Positions 43,860 through 55,416 of a DNA stretch of 64,000 bases are shown here, one piece after another (positions within the stretch are counted from its first letter, which is position 1; the number at the start of each line of letters is the position of its first letter). Source of the DNA: Roseibium salinum (GTDB lineage Bacteria > Pseudomonadota > Alphaproteobacteria > Rhizobiales > Stappiaceae); assembly GCF_026240905.1 (NCBI RefSeq), contig NZ_JAPEVI010000003.1, forward strand, positions 310,001-374,000, in the 5' to 3' direction. The notes below the pieces were generated by a model, which was not told the DNA's origin, made no database searches, and worked only from the letters and a program-made list of their open reading frames with translations. The translations under genes were made by a program, and so were the position numbers.

Positions 43860-43878
43860 GACGCAAGGAAATTGCGTC
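43860..43878. promoter_or_regulatory. Lrp-type box between lrp and ald
   Basis: GACGCAAGGAAATTGCGTC: perfect 7-bp arms around 5 bp, 96 bp upstream of ald and 70 bp upstream of the regulator start. A further half-site AACGCAAG follows at about 43901. Confidence 0.55.
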
Positions 43879-43973
43879 AAAGGCGATTTCCATGGGGTGG
43901 AACGCAAGCACATTCGACGCGTTCAGGCGTACACTTGAAGGTAATCGATAATACTTCCAGAGGAGTTTTGGTT

Positions 43974-45113
43974 ATGCGCATCGGTGTGCCGAAGGAAATC
44001 AAGAATCACGAATACCGGGTCGGCCTGACGCCGGACAGCGTTCACGAAATCATTGCCCACGGCCATGAGGTGGTTGTGGAAACCACTGCCGGGGCCGGCA
44101 TCGGTGCAAGCGACGCGAATTATGAAGCTGCGGGCGCAAAGATACTGCCGACCGCCAGGGACATCTTCGACGCCGCCCGGATGATCGTGAAGGTGAAGGA
44201 ACCCCAGGCCGTTGAACGCGCCATGCTGCGTCCGGACCACATTCTCTTCACCTACCTGCACCTTGCCCCGGATGCCGAGCAGACCGCCGACCTGGTGAAA
44301 TCCGGCGCGACCTGCATCGCCTACGAGACGGTGACCGATGCACGCGGCGGCCTGCCGCTGCTGGTGCCGATGTCCCAGGTCGCCGGCCGTCTGTCCGTCA
44401 TTGCCGGCGCAAAGGCGCTGGAAAAGGCGCAGGGCGGGTCGGGCACGCTTGTCGGCGGCGTTCCGGGTGTCGAGCCGGCGAAAGTCGTCGTGATCGGCGG
44501 CGGTGTCGTCGGCTCCCATGCCATCACCATGGCGCTCGGCCTTGGCGCGGACGTTTCCGTTCTCGACCGCAGCACGGCCGTTCTGGGCAACCTGTCCCAG
44601 ACATTCGGCCCGGCCCTGAAGACCATTTATTCCACCAAGGCGGCTCTGGAGAAGCATGTTCTGGAAGCAGACATTGTGATCGGGGCGGTGCTGGTCGCCG
44701 GTGCGGCGGCGCCGAAACTCGTCTCAAGGGATCTGGTCAGCCGGATGAAGCCGGGCTCGGTGCTGGTGGATGTGGCGATCGACCAGGGCGGCTGTTTCGA
44801 GACCTCCAAGGCGACCACGCATTCCGACCCGACCTATATTGTCGATGAAGTGGTTCACTACTGCGTCGCCAACATGCCGGGGGCGGTGCCGAAGACCTCC
44901 ACCTACGCGCTGAACAACGCGACGCTGCCGTTCGTCCTCGCTCTGGCCGACAAGGGCGCCAGCAAGGCCCTTCTGGATGACCCGTACTTCCTGCCGGGCC
45001 TCAATGTCATCGACGGGCAGGTGACCTGCCAGGCCGTCGCCGGCGCTCTGGGCTATGATTATGTCGATCCGGCAACGGCCCTGACGCGGGCCAAGGCCAG
45101 CCGGGCGGCCTGA
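43974..45113 (+). CDS. ald: alanine dehydrogenase
   Basis: 379 aa, NAD-dependent, interconverting alanine and pyruvate plus ammonia. [20 protein letters not shown] starts the family with the substrate-binding Arg15 region, VKVKEPQ holds the catalytic Lys, HLAPDAEQT the His, and [20 protein letters not shown] the NAD-binding loop. AGAGGAG eight bases upstream selects ATG 43974. It is probably controlled by the divergent Lrp-type regulator. Confidence 0.96.
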   Translation: MRIGVPKEIKNHEYRVGLTPDSVHEIIAHGHEVVVETTAGAGIGASDANYEAAGAKILPTARDIFDAARMIVKVKEPQAVERAMLRPDHILFTYLHLAPDAEQTADLVKSGATCIAYETVTDARGGLPLLVPMSQVAGRLSVIAGAKALEKAQGGSGTLVGGVPGVEPAKVVVIGGGVVGSHAITMALGLGADVSVLDRSTAVLGNLSQTFGPALKTIYSTKAALEKHVLEADIVIGAVLVAGAAAPKLVSRDLVSRMKPGSVLVDVAIDQGGCFETSKATTHSDPTYIVDEVVHYCVANMPGAVPKTSTYALNNATLPFVLALADKGASKALLDDPYFLPGLNVIDGQVTCQAVAGALGYDYVDPATALTRAKASRAA

Positions 45114-45132
45114 GCCAACCGAAACGACGAAT

Positions 45133-45160
45133 GGGGCCGGTTCGCTGAACCGGCCCTTTT
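45133..45160 (+). terminator. terminator of ald
   Basis: GGGCCGGTTC/GAACCGGCCC is a perfect 10-bp stem with a 3-nt loop, followed by TTTT, 20 bp after the ald stop. Confidence 0.9.
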
Positions 45161-45243
45161 GCTGTGACAAACCTTGTTCCCGTCCAAGTCTGCGTGCACC
45201 GGGGCTGGAGAGCCAAGCGCTTGTATCTCAGCCGACAGGCTTC

Positions 45244-45288
45244 GGGCTCTCCGGTCCCGGACCTCCGCGTCGCTGCGTCCGGGACGAC
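45244..45288 (-). repeat. single copy of the CCGG-rich intergenic repeat
   Basis: GGGCTCTCCGGTCCCGG ... GTCCGGGACGAC matches the minus-oriented copy at 11731-11772 over about 45 bp. It lies in the 253-bp gap between ald and the lipoprotein cluster. Confidence 0.6.
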
Positions 45289-45366
45289 GATTGAGGGGGA
45301 TGGGCTTCTTCGACAAGCTGAGGGCCGGTTCGGGGGACCAGCCCATTTCTCTTGCAATGTTGCTCG

Positions 45367-45639
45367 TCAGGGGCAGCGAACCCTATAGGGCGTTCCGTCG
45401 AGATCGCGCGCGATACAGCTGCGCGGCGAGGTGACCACACCGATCAGGCCGCCGCCGACAGCCCCGAGGGCTGCCCCGGCAAGGGTGGCGTTGACGGTCG
45501 AGCCGGCAACGGCGCCGATGGTTGCACCGGTCGCCGCTCCGAGGCCGGCGCCGATCAGCATCCTGTCGCGCTGGCTTTCCGTATTGGTGCAGCCTGCCAG
45601 GAGCATGGCAAGGACAGCAGCAGTCACGATGGATCTCAT
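45367..45639 (-). CDS. glycine-zipper lipoprotein, copy 1
   Basis: 90 aa. A lipoprotein signal with lipobox LAGC (Cys17) is followed by a short linker, a glycine-zipper segment of two repeats (LIGAGLGAATGATIGAVAG; LAGAALGAVGGGLIGVV) and a C-terminal CIARDLDGTPYRVRCP tail with two Cys. Glycine-zipper lipoproteins insert in or span membranes and are often envelope-stress proteins. It is the most diverged member of a four-gene tandem family. Confidence 0.8.
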   Translation of the reverse strand: MRSIVTAAVLAMLLAGCTNTESQRDRMLIGAGLGAATGATIGAVAGSTVNATLAGAALGAVGGGLIGVVTSPRSCIARDLDGTPYRVRCP

Positions 45640-45798
45640 CCGGAGCCCCCTGGCGAGAAAAATGTCCCGCCAAGGGTGGGGTTTTATGGTTAACAGTTCC
45701 TTACCGCGGCCGGCTTATCCAAACCCGATGCTGAAGGGGCCAAGTGAACGCTTCCGAAGAGGAAGTGTTTGCCGGTCGCGGCGGTTCTGTACTCGCTG

Positions 45799-46020
45799 TC
45801 AGCGCCTCGGTGTGGTCGCCGCGCCGATAGCCGCACCGCCAACCGCGCCGATTGCGGCGCCGGCCAGAACCGGGGCGGCTCCGGCCCCGGCTGCTGCGCC
45901 GACGATAGCACCCGTTGCGGCACCGAGGCCGCCGCCGATCAGTGCCCGGTCCGTCTGTCTGCTTGAGCTGCACCCAGCCAGCAGGGTGGCCGCGACAGCG
46001 ACCACAAGTATGTTTTTCAT
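45799..46020 (-). CDS. glycine-zipper lipoprotein, copy 2 (tail lost)
   Basis: 73 aa. The lipobox LAGC (Cys17) and both glycine zippers (LIGGGLGAATGAIVGAAAG; LAGAAIGAVGGAAIGAA) match copies 3 and 4, but translation stops after TTPRR. The Cys-containing CVAYD-YGNPYRVACP tail is missing. This is a shortened paralogue that is probably still exported. Confidence 0.72.
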   Translation of the reverse strand: MKNILVVAVAATLLAGCSSSRQTDRALIGGGLGAATGAIVGAAAGAGAAPVLAGAAIGAVGGAAIGAATTPRR

Positions 46021-46063
46021 TCTGTACAGCCCTTAAAGCCTGAAGTGTTCAGATCCGCCTCAA

Positions 46064-46333
46064 TCAGGGGCAGGCGACCCGGTACGGGTTGCCGTAGGCG
46101 TCGTAGGCCACGCAGTTTTTCGGTGTCGTCGCGGCGCCGATGATGGCACCGCCGGCCGCGCCGATCGCAGCGCCGGCAAGGGCAGGGCCCGCGCCGCCAC
46201 CTGCGGCAGCGCCGACGATGGCGCCGGTTGCAGCGCCAAGACCGCCGCCGACAAGGGCCCGGTCCGTTTGGCTGCTGGACTGGCAACCTGCCAGAAGGGC
46301 CGCAGTTGCAGCGATCACGAGTAGTCTTTTCAT
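46064..46333 (-). CDS. glycine-zipper lipoprotein, copy 3
   Basis: 89 aa: lipobox LAGC (Cys17), SSSQTDRALVGGGLGAATGA, the second zipper LAGAAIGAAGGAIIGAA, and the tail CVAYDAYGNPYRVACP. It is nearly identical in layout to copy 4. It lies 53 bp from copy 4 and 43 bp from copy 2, so they may be cotranscribed. Confidence 0.82.
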   Translation of the reverse strand: MKRLLVIAATAALLAGCQSSSQTDRALVGGGLGAATGAIVGAAAGGGAGPALAGAAIGAAGGAIIGAATTPKNCVAYDAYGNPYRVACP

Positions 46334-46386
46334 TTTTGTTTTCCTAACCGGTCAGAGCGCCGAAATAAAATGCGTGTCACATTCCG

Positions 46387-46656
46387 TTACGGGCAGGCGA
46401 CGCGGTACGGGTTGCCGTATCTGTCATAGGCCACGCAGTTCTTCGGTGTGGTTGCACTGCCGACGATCGCACCACCGGCACCGCCAATGGCGGCCCCTAC
46501 AAGAGCACCGCCGACATCGCCAGTTGCGGCTGCGCCGACTGCCGCGCCGGTCGCGGCACCCAATCCGCCGCCAACGAGCGCGCGGTCGGTCTGGCTGTCA
46601 GACTGACATCCCGCCAGCGCGAGGCCGACGGCTGCGAGCAGAAGAAACTTCTTCAT
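46387..46656 (-). CDS. glycine-zipper lipoprotein, copy 4
   Basis: 89 aa: lipobox LAGC (Cys17), SDSQTDRALVGGGLGAATGA, a modified middle (ATGDVGGALVGAAIGGAGGA) and the tail CVAYDRYGNPYRVACP. It is first in the minus-strand tandem array. A 241-bp gap to pgi holds no gene. Confidence 0.82.
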   Translation of the reverse strand: MKKFLLLAAVGLALAGCQSDSQTDRALVGGGLGAATGAAVGAAATGDVGGALVGAAIGGAGGAIVGSATTPKNCVAYDRYGNPYRVACP

Positions 46657-46897
46657 AAAACTAACTCCCTTCCGGCCGTATAAAACGGCGCATTCATATC
46701 GAATAATCTTCCTGTCGAAAGCTAAGCTGCTTTGCGCGTCCGGGCAATATTTGATTGCAGCGGTTCACCAGCGGCGAAAAGAATTTCGACCAGAGTTCTT
46801 CAACAATGTGAAGCAGATAGTCCAGGTAGGGCGAAAATATGGCGGAGGCTGTCCGTCAGCCCCGGGCTTCCGCTGTTTTACGGATAATATTCTGCTT

Positions 46898-48520
46898 TCA
46901 ACCTTTTAGCGCCGCCAGAAGGCCCTGGGTGGAGGCGTCCTTGCCGCTTGCCGGGGCTTCGCCCTTGACCATGGGAAGCAGCGCCGTTGCCAGTTCCTTG
47001 CCGAGTTCGACGCCCCACTGGTCGAAGGAGTTGATGCCCCAGACGACCCCTTCGACAAACACGCGGTGTTCATAGAGGGCGATCAGGCGGCCGAGCGCGA
47101 AAGGGGTGAGTTTGTCATGGACAAGCGTAAGCGAGGGACGGTCGCCGGGGAACACCTTGTGGGGCGCAAGACGCCGCACGTCTTCATCCGCCATGCCGGA
47201 CGCTTCCAGCATGGAGGTCGCTTCCTTAAGTGTCCGGCCCAGCATCAGGGCTTCCGATTGCGCCAGACAGTTGGCGATGAGAAGGTCGTGGTGGTGTTTC
47301 AGGTCGTCTTCGTGGCCGTTCGCGGCGATCAGGAATTCGCAAGGGATCACCGTCGTGCCCTGGTGCAGCAGCTGGTAGAAGGCGTGCTGGCCGTTGGTGC
47401 CCGCCTCGCCCCAGACAAGGGGGCCGGTTTCCCGGCCGACGGGGCTGCCGTCCAGCTTCACCCGCTTGCCGTTGGATTCCATGTCGAGCTGCTGCAGATA
47501 GGCGGGCAACCGGGCGAGGCGCTGGTCATAGGGCAGCACGGCGCGGGACGAAAGCCCGAGGACGTCCCGGTTCCAGACGCCGATCAGGGCCATCAGAACC
47601 GGCAGGTTCTGTCCCAGCGGCGCTTCCTTGAAATGGTTGTCCAGCGCGTGGGCGCCTTCCAGGAAATCGGCAAAGGCATCCGGGCCGATGGCAATCATCA
47701 GCGGCAGACCGATGGCGGACCAGACCGAGTAACGCCCGCCGACCCAGTCCCAGAAGCCGAAGACGCGGCTTTCGTCGATGCCGAACTCCGCGACCTTGTC
47801 GAGGGCAGTGGAAACGGCGGCGAAGTGGTCGCCCACGGCGTCTTCACCCAGAGTGCCGGCGATCCATTTGCGCGCGGTCCGCGCGTTGGTCATCGTCTCG
47901 ATGGTGGTGAAGGTCTTGGAGGCGACGATGATCAGCGTGGTCTCCGGGTCCAGCTTCTCCAGCGTGTCGGCGACATGGGCGCCATCGACGTTGGAGACAT
48001 AATGGAGTTCCGGGCCGTCATGGTAAGGGGCAAGCGCCAGCGTGGTCATGACCGGGCCGAGGTCGGAGCCGCCGATGCCGATATTGACGACATCGGTGAA
48101 CGGCGCTCCGGAGGACGACCTGAGATCTCCGGAACGCACGGCCTCGGCGAAATCGGCGGTGGCAGCCAGCACGTCGCGTATGTCCGGCATCACGTCGCTG
48201 CCGTCCACGACAACCGGGTCGTCCGACCGGTTGCGAAGGGCGGTGTGCAGCACGGCTCGCTGTTCCGTCACATTGATCTTCTCGCCGGCAAACATTGCCG
48301 CGCGCCTGCCTTCGACGTCAGCGGCTTTGGCAAGCTGCACCAGCAAGTCCATCGCCTTTACATCGATCTTCGACTTGGAATAGTCGAGTAGAAGATCGTC
48401 GGTACGGGCCGAGAATTTTTCGAACCGTTCAGGGTCGGCGGCGAACAGGTCCCGCAGCGTGGTGTTTTTCAACTGTTCGGCATGCTGGTCGAGTGCGCCG
48501 AATGCTGCGTCGAGAGCCAT
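46898..48520 (-). CDS. pgi: glucose-6-phosphate isomerase
   Basis: 540 aa, interconverting fructose-6-P and glucose-6-[16 protein letters not shown] is the sugar-phosphate-binding signature, [19 protein letters not shown] contains the catalytic His, and [15 protein letters not shown] is the second signature. The frame is open upstream to 48772, but TAGGGGAA before ATG 48520 sets the start. It links the fructose import genes at 54-58 kb to zwf. Confidence 0.96.
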   Translation of the reverse strand: MALDAAFGALDQHAEQLKNTTLRDLFAADPERFEKFSARTDDLLLDYSKSKIDVKAMDLLVQLAKAADVEGRRAAMFAGEKINVTEQRAVLHTALRNRSDDPVVVDGSDVMPDIRDVLAATADFAEAVRSGDLRSSSGAPFTDVVNIGIGGSDLGPVMTTLALAPYHDGPELHYVSNVDGAHVADTLEKLDPETTLIIVASKTFTTIETMTNARTARKWIAGTLGEDAVGDHFAAVSTALDKVAEFGIDESRVFGFWDWVGGRYSVWSAIGLPLMIAIGPDAFADFLEGAHALDNHFKEAPLGQNLPVLMALIGVWNRDVLGLSSRAVLPYDQRLARLPAYLQQLDMESNGKRVKLDGSPVGRETGPLVWGEAGTNGQHAFYQLLHQGTTVIPCEFLIAANGHEDDLKHHHDLLIANCLAQSEALMLGRTLKEATSMLEASGMADEDVRRLAPHKVFPGDRPSLTLVHDKLTPFALGRLIALYEHRVFVEGVVWGINSFDQWGVELGKELATALLPMVKGEAPASGKDASTQGLLAALKG

Positions 48521-48675
48521 GAGACATTCCCCTAAATCGATTGAATTCACCTGGAACCACGTCTTTCCGGGCGCCGCCACCAGATAGCACAGCAATTTTG
48601 GCAGGGGGAGGACAAAATAGGAAAAAAAGTCCATGCCGGCGAAATGTGGAAAGTGGCCTTCGTCAAGTGATTTCT

Positions 48676-48689
48676 GAAGTAATTTGTAA
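48676..48689. promoter_or_regulatory. 14-bp motif shared with the GGDEF upstream region
   Basis: GAAGTAATTTGTAA, identical to 17789-17802, about 82 bp before the pilZ start. The region 48521-48770 contains no gene. Confidence 0.3.
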
Positions 48690-48770
48690 GTATTAGTACA
48701 GACTGAATATCCAGGAGCGGCGATGAAAACATTAAACTGTTTGCAACTCTCCGCAACGTAAGGTCGCTCC

Positions 48771-49376
48771 ATGAGCGAAGAGGCCGAAATGCACGAACGG
48801 GATCATCTCCGGGACAGGTCCGAGGCGAAAGAATGCCTCGTGGTTGATTTTGACACGCTGTCAGTTATCGGTGCAGCGGTCTCGAACGTCAGTGAATGGG
48901 GCTGCTGTCTTACATCGGCGGACATCAAAGAACTTCATCTGAATATCGGTATCCGGACCGGCAATGCGGGCAAGCTGATCAAGGCGCAGGTGACCTCGAA
49001 AAAAGGCGACGAGGCCACGGTCGTGTTTGCCAAGTCCGATAAGACCCTTGTCTTCAACAAGCGAAATGAAAGACGACGGGATGTCAGCATCCCGGTCAAG
49101 CTTGCCGATCCGGAAGGCCTGACCGAGATCACCGGCACAATCATCGATGCCGGCTACAAGGGCTGCCGGGTTTCGGCCAAGGGTTTGACGGCGCTTCCCG
49201 ACGACGTGGTGCTGACGATCAAGACGTTCGACAGGCCGGTTCTTGCCGAATTTGCCTGGAGGACCGACACCACGGCCGGGTTGCGGCTCCTGTGGGACCG
49301 GTCGCTCGGCGAACAAGATGACGAGGCTCTGGCCGATGCAGCGTTCGAGGCTGCCGAGCGGGCAGAGGGCGCCTGA
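48771..49376 (+). CDS. PilZ domain protein (c-di-GMP binding)
   Basis: 201 aa. The main PilZ domain begins at [16 protein letters not shown] (RxxxR switch) and has [18 protein letters not shown], a variant of the (D/N)xSxxG motif. The first 100 residues ([20 protein letters not shown]) look like a second, degenerate PilZ-like barrel. It probably reports c-di-GMP levels to an unknown target. It is divergent from pgi; the shared 14-mer upstream hints at coordination with the diguanylate cyclase at 18 kb. Confidence 0.82.
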   Translation: MSEEAEMHERDHLRDRSEAKECLVVDFDTLSVIGAAVSNVSEWGCCLTSADIKELHLNIGIRTGNAGKLIKAQVTSKKGDEATVVFAKSDKTLVFNKRNERRRDVSIPVKLADPEGLTEITGTIIDAGYKGCRVSAKGLTALPDDVVLTIKTFDRPVLAEFAWRTDTTAGLRLLWDRSLGEQDDEALADAAFEAAERAEGA

Positions 49377-49420
49377 CGACAGGCAGTGCTTCTATAAGCT
49401 GCCTGAATTTGCACGCATGA

Positions 49421-49531
49421 CTTCGCCCCGTGGAGCCGCGCAAGCGGCACCTCAAGGGATTGGCCGCTTGCCGGAGCATGCAGCTTCACTTTCGAGATGG
49501 ACCTGAAGGCCCTGCTCAGAATGAGGATGTG
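49421..49531 (-). repeat. structured intergenic repeat, copy 1
   Basis: On the minus strand this reads CACATCCTCATTCTGAGCAG ... GCAAGCGGCCAATCC ... GCCGCTTGCGCGGCTCC. It matches 55242-55359 over about 110 bp with gaps. Both keep the perfect arms GCAAGCGGC/GCCGCTTGC. No gene lies in 49377-49577. Confidence 0.65.
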
Positions 49532-49577
49532 TTTGCAGAAAACCGGTTGGAAGCTGCATTCAACCCAATCAGCCCAA

Positions 49578-50216
49578 TCAGCCCTTGAGTTGCACTGCCG
49601 CCCTCGCGCGCTCCTCGATGCCGGTCCAGTCCTCGGCGGCAATTGCCTTCGCATCGGCGATCCAGGAGCCGCCGACGCACAGAACGTTCGGCAGTTTCAA
49701 GTAGTCCGGTGCCTTTTCCAGGCTGACACCGCCGGTCGGGCAGAATTTGGCGGCCGCGAGCGGCGAGGAGAGGGACTTCAGGTAGGCTGCGCCCCCGGCC
49801 TGTTCGGCGGGAAAGAACTTGAGCCTCTCGTAGCCGCGTTCCAGAAGATACATGACCTCAGAGGCCGTCGCGGCACCTGGCAGAAGCGGAACGGAGTGCT
49901 GGTCGGCGGCGTCGAGCAGGGCCTCGGTTGCGCCGGGAGATACGATGAACCTGGCACCGGCAGACACCGCGGCGTCATATTGCCTGGCATCCAGCACCGT
50001 GCCCGCACCGACGATTGCACCTTCCACATGCTCGTTGACGGCATTGATCGCCTCAAGGGCATGAGGCGTGCGCAACGTGATCTCGATGGCAGGCAGGCCG
50101 CCGCGCACCAGCGCCTCGGCCATCGGCACGGCCTTTTTCGGATCATCGACGACCAGAACCGGGATCACCGGTGCGGCGCACATTACTTTTTCAATTCTTG
50201 CGATATCCTGGGACAT
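49578..50216 (-). CDS. eda: KDPG aldolase (2-dehydro-3-deoxy-phosphogluconate aldolase)
   Basis: A 212-aa TIM-barrel class I aldolase splitting KDPG to pyruvate and glyceraldehyde-3-P. LPAIEITLRTPHALEAI carries the catalytic Glu, GAGTVLDARQYDAAVSAGARF the phosphate loop, and RLKFFPAEQAGG the Schiff-base Lys. It is last in the edd-(93 aa)-eda cluster. Confidence 0.96.
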   Translation of the reverse strand: MSQDIARIEKVMCAAPVIPVLVVDDPKKAVPMAEALVRGGLPAIEITLRTPHALEAINAVNEHVEGAIVGAGTVLDARQYDAAVSAGARFIVSPGATEALLDAADQHSVPLLPGAATASEVMYLLERGYERLKFFPAEQAGGAAYLKSLSSPLAAAKFCPTGGVSLEKAPDYLKLPNVLCVGGSWIADAKAIAAEDWTGIEERARAAVQLKG

Positions 50217-50234
50217 TTCTTTCTCTCTTCGAGA

Positions 50235-50515
50235 CTAACTAAAACGTTGGCCGCACAAATAAAATTGAATGCCTAGAGGCATAAACGGCGTGACCAATGC
50301 CAACCCTTGAAGCAATCGTAGCTTAGTGGTGATCTTGAGACGAACCAGACCGGTGAGCGAAAGAAAAGTCTCATAAAAGGTCAGCCGGTAGTCTCTCCGT
50401 ATCACGATGAAAAGAACCGCAATCCAGAATAAGGCAATGCCGAAGAAGAAGGGCAATGCCTCATTAATGCAGTTGTAAACTTCATCTAGGCCGGGGTTTT
50501 CCATTCCTGTCTGCA

Positions 50516-50516
<1 letters not shown>
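50235..50516 (-). CDS. small membrane protein between edd and eda
   Basis: 93 aa (GTG 50516 overlapping the edd stop in TAGTG; ATG 50504 is an alternative start). Two hydrophobic segments, [20 protein letters not shown] and [20 protein letters not shown], flank a basic loop ([10 protein letters not shown]). It is not a standard Entner-Doudoroff gene and no family is recognised. The base composition is more A+T-rich than edd or eda. It could be a membrane anchor or transporter accessory, or an acquired orphan. Confidence 0.6.
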
Positions 50517-52336
<1,820 letters not shown>

Positions 52337-52485
52337 AGCTTCAAGTCCTTTGCTAACCGGTGGCCGGCTGGCCGTGTTCAGTCAGGCAAATAGGGCGCAC
52401 CTTTGCCTCTTTGCAGTTCTTCAAACGATCTGGCTGACGGCTCTCACAGGGCGGCGCCCCGTGAGCTGTGATCTGCTGCCCGCGA

Positions 52486-53961
52486 TCAGGTGCCGTCGTC
52501 CTCCGCCCAGGTGCGTCCGTCCCGTTCCACCAGCGCGATGGAGGCGGAAGGGCCCCAGGTTCCGGCGGTGTAGCCCTTTGGTGTTTCTTTCGAGGCAACC
52601 CACGCGGCCTGGATCGGATCGATCCACGCCCAGGCGGCGTCCACTTCGTCGCGGCGCATGAACAGGGTCTGGTTGCCGCGGATAACATCCATGATCAGCC
52701 GCTCATAGGCATCCGGATTACGCACCTTGAAGGCATCGGCAAAGCTCATGTCCAGCGGCACCTGGCGCAGGCGCATGCCGCCCGGGCCCGGGTCCTTGAT
52801 CATCACCTGCATCTGCACGCCTTCGTCCGGTTGCAGGCGGATGATCAGGCGGTTCGCGGTGATCACGCCGGCTTCCGCATCGAAGATGGAATGCGGGATC
52901 GGGCGGAACTGAACCACGATTTCCGAAACACGCTGCGCCAGGCGCTTGCCGGTACGCAGGTAGAAGGGAACCCCCGCCCAACGCCAGTTGGCGATTTCCG
53001 CCTTCACGGCGACAAAGGTCTCCGTCCTGCTGTCCTCGTTGCCAAGTTCTTCCAGGTATCCCGGCACGGCACCGCCCGACGAAGCGCCTGCCCGATACTG
53101 ACCGCGGACGGTCAGCTTGTCGGCAGTCTGCTCGTCGATCGGCGCAAGTGCCTTGAGCACCTTCAGTTTCTCATCGCGAACGCTGTCGGCGTTCATGGAC
53201 TCCGGCGGCTCCATGGCCACAAGGCAGAGCAACTGCAGGATATGGTTCTGGACCATGTCGCGCAGGGCGCCGGCCGTATCGTAATAGCCGGCGCGGCCGC
53301 CCACGCCGAGGGATTCGGCCACGGTGATCTGAACGTGATCGATATGGGCCGCGTTCCAGAGCGGCTCGAACAGCGCATTGGCAAAGCGCAGCGCCATCAG
53401 GTTCTGGACGGTTTCCTTGCCCAGATAATGGTCGATACGGAAGATCTGGTGTTCGTTGAAGACGGCACCCACGGTGTCGTTGAGCGCCCTGGCCGATGCG
53501 CCGTCCTTGCCGATCGGCTTTTCCATCACGACGCGCGAATGGTCGTTGACGACGCCGATCTTGCCGAGGTTCTCGCTAATCGTGCCGAACAGGTCAGGGC
53601 CGACGGCCAGGTAGAAGGCGCGGATGACGTCCGGACGCTCGTCCAGGACCGTCTTCAGACCTTCAAAACCTTCGCCGGACTTGACGTCGATCTTGACGTA
53701 GCTGATGCGTTTCAGAAACTGCGCAAGGTGCTCGTCGTCCAGATCCGTAACATGTTCCTCGAGCGCTGCCTTGGCATATTTGCGATAGTCGTCGCCGGTA
53801 TAGTCGCTGCGGGCGCTGCAGATGATACGCGCGTTTGGCGGCATCTGGCCGTCGGCATCCCGGTGATAAAGAGCCGGGAGCAGCTTGCGGTGCGCAAGGT
53901 CACCGGACGCCCCGAAGACGATCAGATCGAATTCTTCCACTTCAATGACGCGTACCGCCAT
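52486..53961 (-). CDS. zwf: glucose-6-phosphate 1-dehydrogenase
   Basis: 491 aa, oxidising glucose-6-P to 6-phosphogluconolactone. GASGDLAHRKLLPALY is the coenzyme loop, RIDHYLGKETVQNLMALRFA the substrate signature with catalytic His, and EPPESMNADSVRDEKLKVLK the following conserved stretch. ATG 53961 is used, with GGAAGGG upstream; the frame continues to a TTG two codons earlier. A 14-bp palindrome 74 bp upstream is a likely operator. Confidence 0.96.
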   Translation of the reverse strand: MAVRVIEVEEFDLIVFGASGDLAHRKLLPALYHRDADGQMPPNARIICSARSDYTGDDYRKYAKAALEEHVTDLDDEHLAQFLKRISYVKIDVKSGEGFEGLKTVLDERPDVIRAFYLAVGPDLFGTISENLGKIGVVNDHSRVVMEKPIGKDGASARALNDTVGAVFNEHQIFRIDHYLGKETVQNLMALRFANALFEPLWNAAHIDHVQITVAESLGVGGRAGYYDTAGALRDMVQNHILQLLCLVAMEPPESMNADSVRDEKLKVLKALAPIDEQTADKLTVRGQYRAGASSGGAVPGYLEELGNEDSRTETFVAVKAEIANWRWAGVPFYLRTGKRLAQRVSEIVVQFRPIPHSIFDAEAGVITANRLIIRLQPDEGVQMQVMIKDPGPGGMRLRQVPLDMSFADAFKVRNPDAYERLIMDVIRGNQTLFMRRDEVDAAWAWIDPIQAAWVASKETPKGYTAGTWGPSASIALVERDGRTWAEDDGT

Positions 53962-54034
53962 AAACAACCATCCCTTCCAAACAGCAGTCTGTTCAACGGA
54001 TCACCGGCACCACGACCGGTTTTGTACCGGGGTT

Positions 54035-54048
54035 TTAAATCGATTTAA
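54035..54048. promoter_or_regulatory. palindromic operator upstream of zwf
   Basis: TTAAATCGATTTAA is a perfect 14-bp palindrome with an ATCGAT centre of the kind used by LacI-family regulators, 74 bp before zwf in the 103-bp gap after the fructokinase gene. The regulator is not identified. Confidence 0.5.
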
Positions 54049-54064
54049 TTTGATTGTCAGCCCC

Positions 54065-55012
54065 TCATTTCAAGGCGTGCCATTCTTTTTCCAGTTCGCT
54101 CCTGCGGGGCAGATCGGCTCCGCGGCGCGAGCAGGTGATGGCGGCAGCCTTGACCGCGAACTCAAGAAGACGATTCAGGCGCGCCTCGTCAAGGTTGCCC
54201 AGCCCGCTCTTGCCTGTAGCACCCAGTTCCTTGAGGCCGGCCAGAAGCGCTGCCTGGAACGTGTCGCCGGCGCCGACCGTGTCTTCGACTTGCACCTTGA
54301 CGCCCGGGCGGCTCACCTCGGCCTTTGCCGTAAAGGCGGTCGCGCCGTCGCGGCCCCGGGTCACAATGACAAGTCCCGCGCCCCGGGCGAGCCAGCTGCG
54401 GGCGATGTCCTCGGCCGGTTCTCCCGGCATGATCAGGGCCAGGTCCTCGTCGCTGACCTTGATGACATCGGTCAGCGGGACAAGCGCTTCCGTGTTGCTG
54501 CGCCAGAGCCCCATGTCCGGTTCAACCGTGGGCCGGATGTTGGGATCGAACGAAATCAGCGTGTGGTCTCTTTCGCGCCGGATCAGCCCCTTCAAGGCGG
54601 TGGCCACGGGCTCGACCAGTGCGGTATAGGAACCGACATGCAGAACCTGCGGCGGCTTGGCGAAGATCGGAAGGTCGTCGACGGTTATCATCCGGTCGGC
54701 GGCTTCGGTGCCATAGAAGGTGTAGGCGGGATGGCCGTGCTCGTCCTTCTGCACCACGCTCAGCGTCGTCAGGTAATCCGTCCTCAGGACGAAATCCTGC
54801 GAAACGCCTTCGGCTCGGAACTTCTGCACCAGCTTTTCGCCAAAAGCATCGTTTGAAATGCCGCCGAAAAAGGCTGCCTCTTCGCCGAGGCGCGCAAGGC
54901 CCATGGCGACATTGTAGGGCGAGCCGCCGATACGGGCGTCGAAGGAAAGATTGTCACCGGACGAGGCGTCCCCGAAGAGATCAAACAGCGCTTCACCGCA
55001 AATCAGAAACAT
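54065..55012 (-). CDS. frk: fructokinase (PfkB family carbohydrate kinase)
   Basis: A 315-aa ribokinase-fold kinase. The N-terminal MFLICGEALFDLF and substrate motif GGSPYNVAMGLARLG are present, and VEDTVGAGDTFQAALLAGL is the PfkB signature with catalytic Asp. In context with frcBCA it should phosphorylate imported fructose to fructose-6-P for Pgi and the Entner-Doudoroff route. It lies downstream of frcA, separated by 404 bp holding a repeat. Confidence 0.92.
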   Translation of the reverse strand: MFLICGEALFDLFGDASSGDNLSFDARIGGSPYNVAMGLARLGEEAAFFGGISNDAFGEKLVQKFRAEGVSQDFVLRTDYLTTLSVVQKDEHGHPAYTFYGTEAADRMITVDDLPIFAKPPQVLHVGSYTALVEPVATALKGLIRRERDHTLISFDPNIRPTVEPDMGLWRSNTEALVPLTDVIKVSDEDLALIMPGEPAEDIARSWLARGAGLVIVTRGRDGATAFTAKAEVSRPGVKVQVEDTVGAGDTFQAALLAGLKELGATGKSGLGNLDEARLNRLLEFAVKAAAITCSRRGADLPRRSELEKEWHALK

Positions 55013-55241
55013 CGATTGTCCAAACAGTTGGTCGGTTTCTCACAAGAACCGGCCCGGCAGGGCCGGACCAGAAAATAGGGTCTTCTGCCCCAAAATCGAG
55101 GCTGCATCCAGGCAGCGCCCGGATCAACCTGCATTCAGATCGATACACCTGAATTCAGGGAAGTTGACCTGGAAGGGCATCCTTTCGCCTGTCAGCAGGC
55201 GGGTTGCTCCAAGCGCAAGCTGCTATCTGGCCGTCCACTGG

Positions 55242-55359
55242 CACATCCTCATCCAGAGGAGGACCGTCAGGTCCGTCTCGAAGGATGTGCGGCATCCTTC
55301 GAGCAAGCGGCCCATCCTTCGAGACGCCGCTTGCGCGGCTCCTCGGAAGGGGGCGAAGG
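55242..55359 (+). repeat. structured intergenic repeat, copy 2
   Basis: The second copy of the repeat at 49421-49531, here on the plus strand, with nested inverted segments CATCCTTCGAG and the arms GCAAGCGGC/GCCGCTTGC. A smaller stem CCGGCCC/GGGCCGG lies at about 55049-55066 in the same 404-bp gap. No gene is seen there. Confidence 0.65.
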
Positions 55360-55416
55360 GTGCACAATTTCGCAGCTCTGGCTGCTTCCACCGGACACCC
55401 TGTCGCAGCGTCGCAA

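Noticed and set aside
46898..48772. Extended 624-codon form of pgi
   Set aside because: The extra N-terminus does not match the family and lies in an AT-rich promoter region; ATG 48520 has a ribosome site and the normal length.
48771..49376. Operon of pilZ with eda
   Set aside because: The genes are on opposite strands and a repeat element lies between them.
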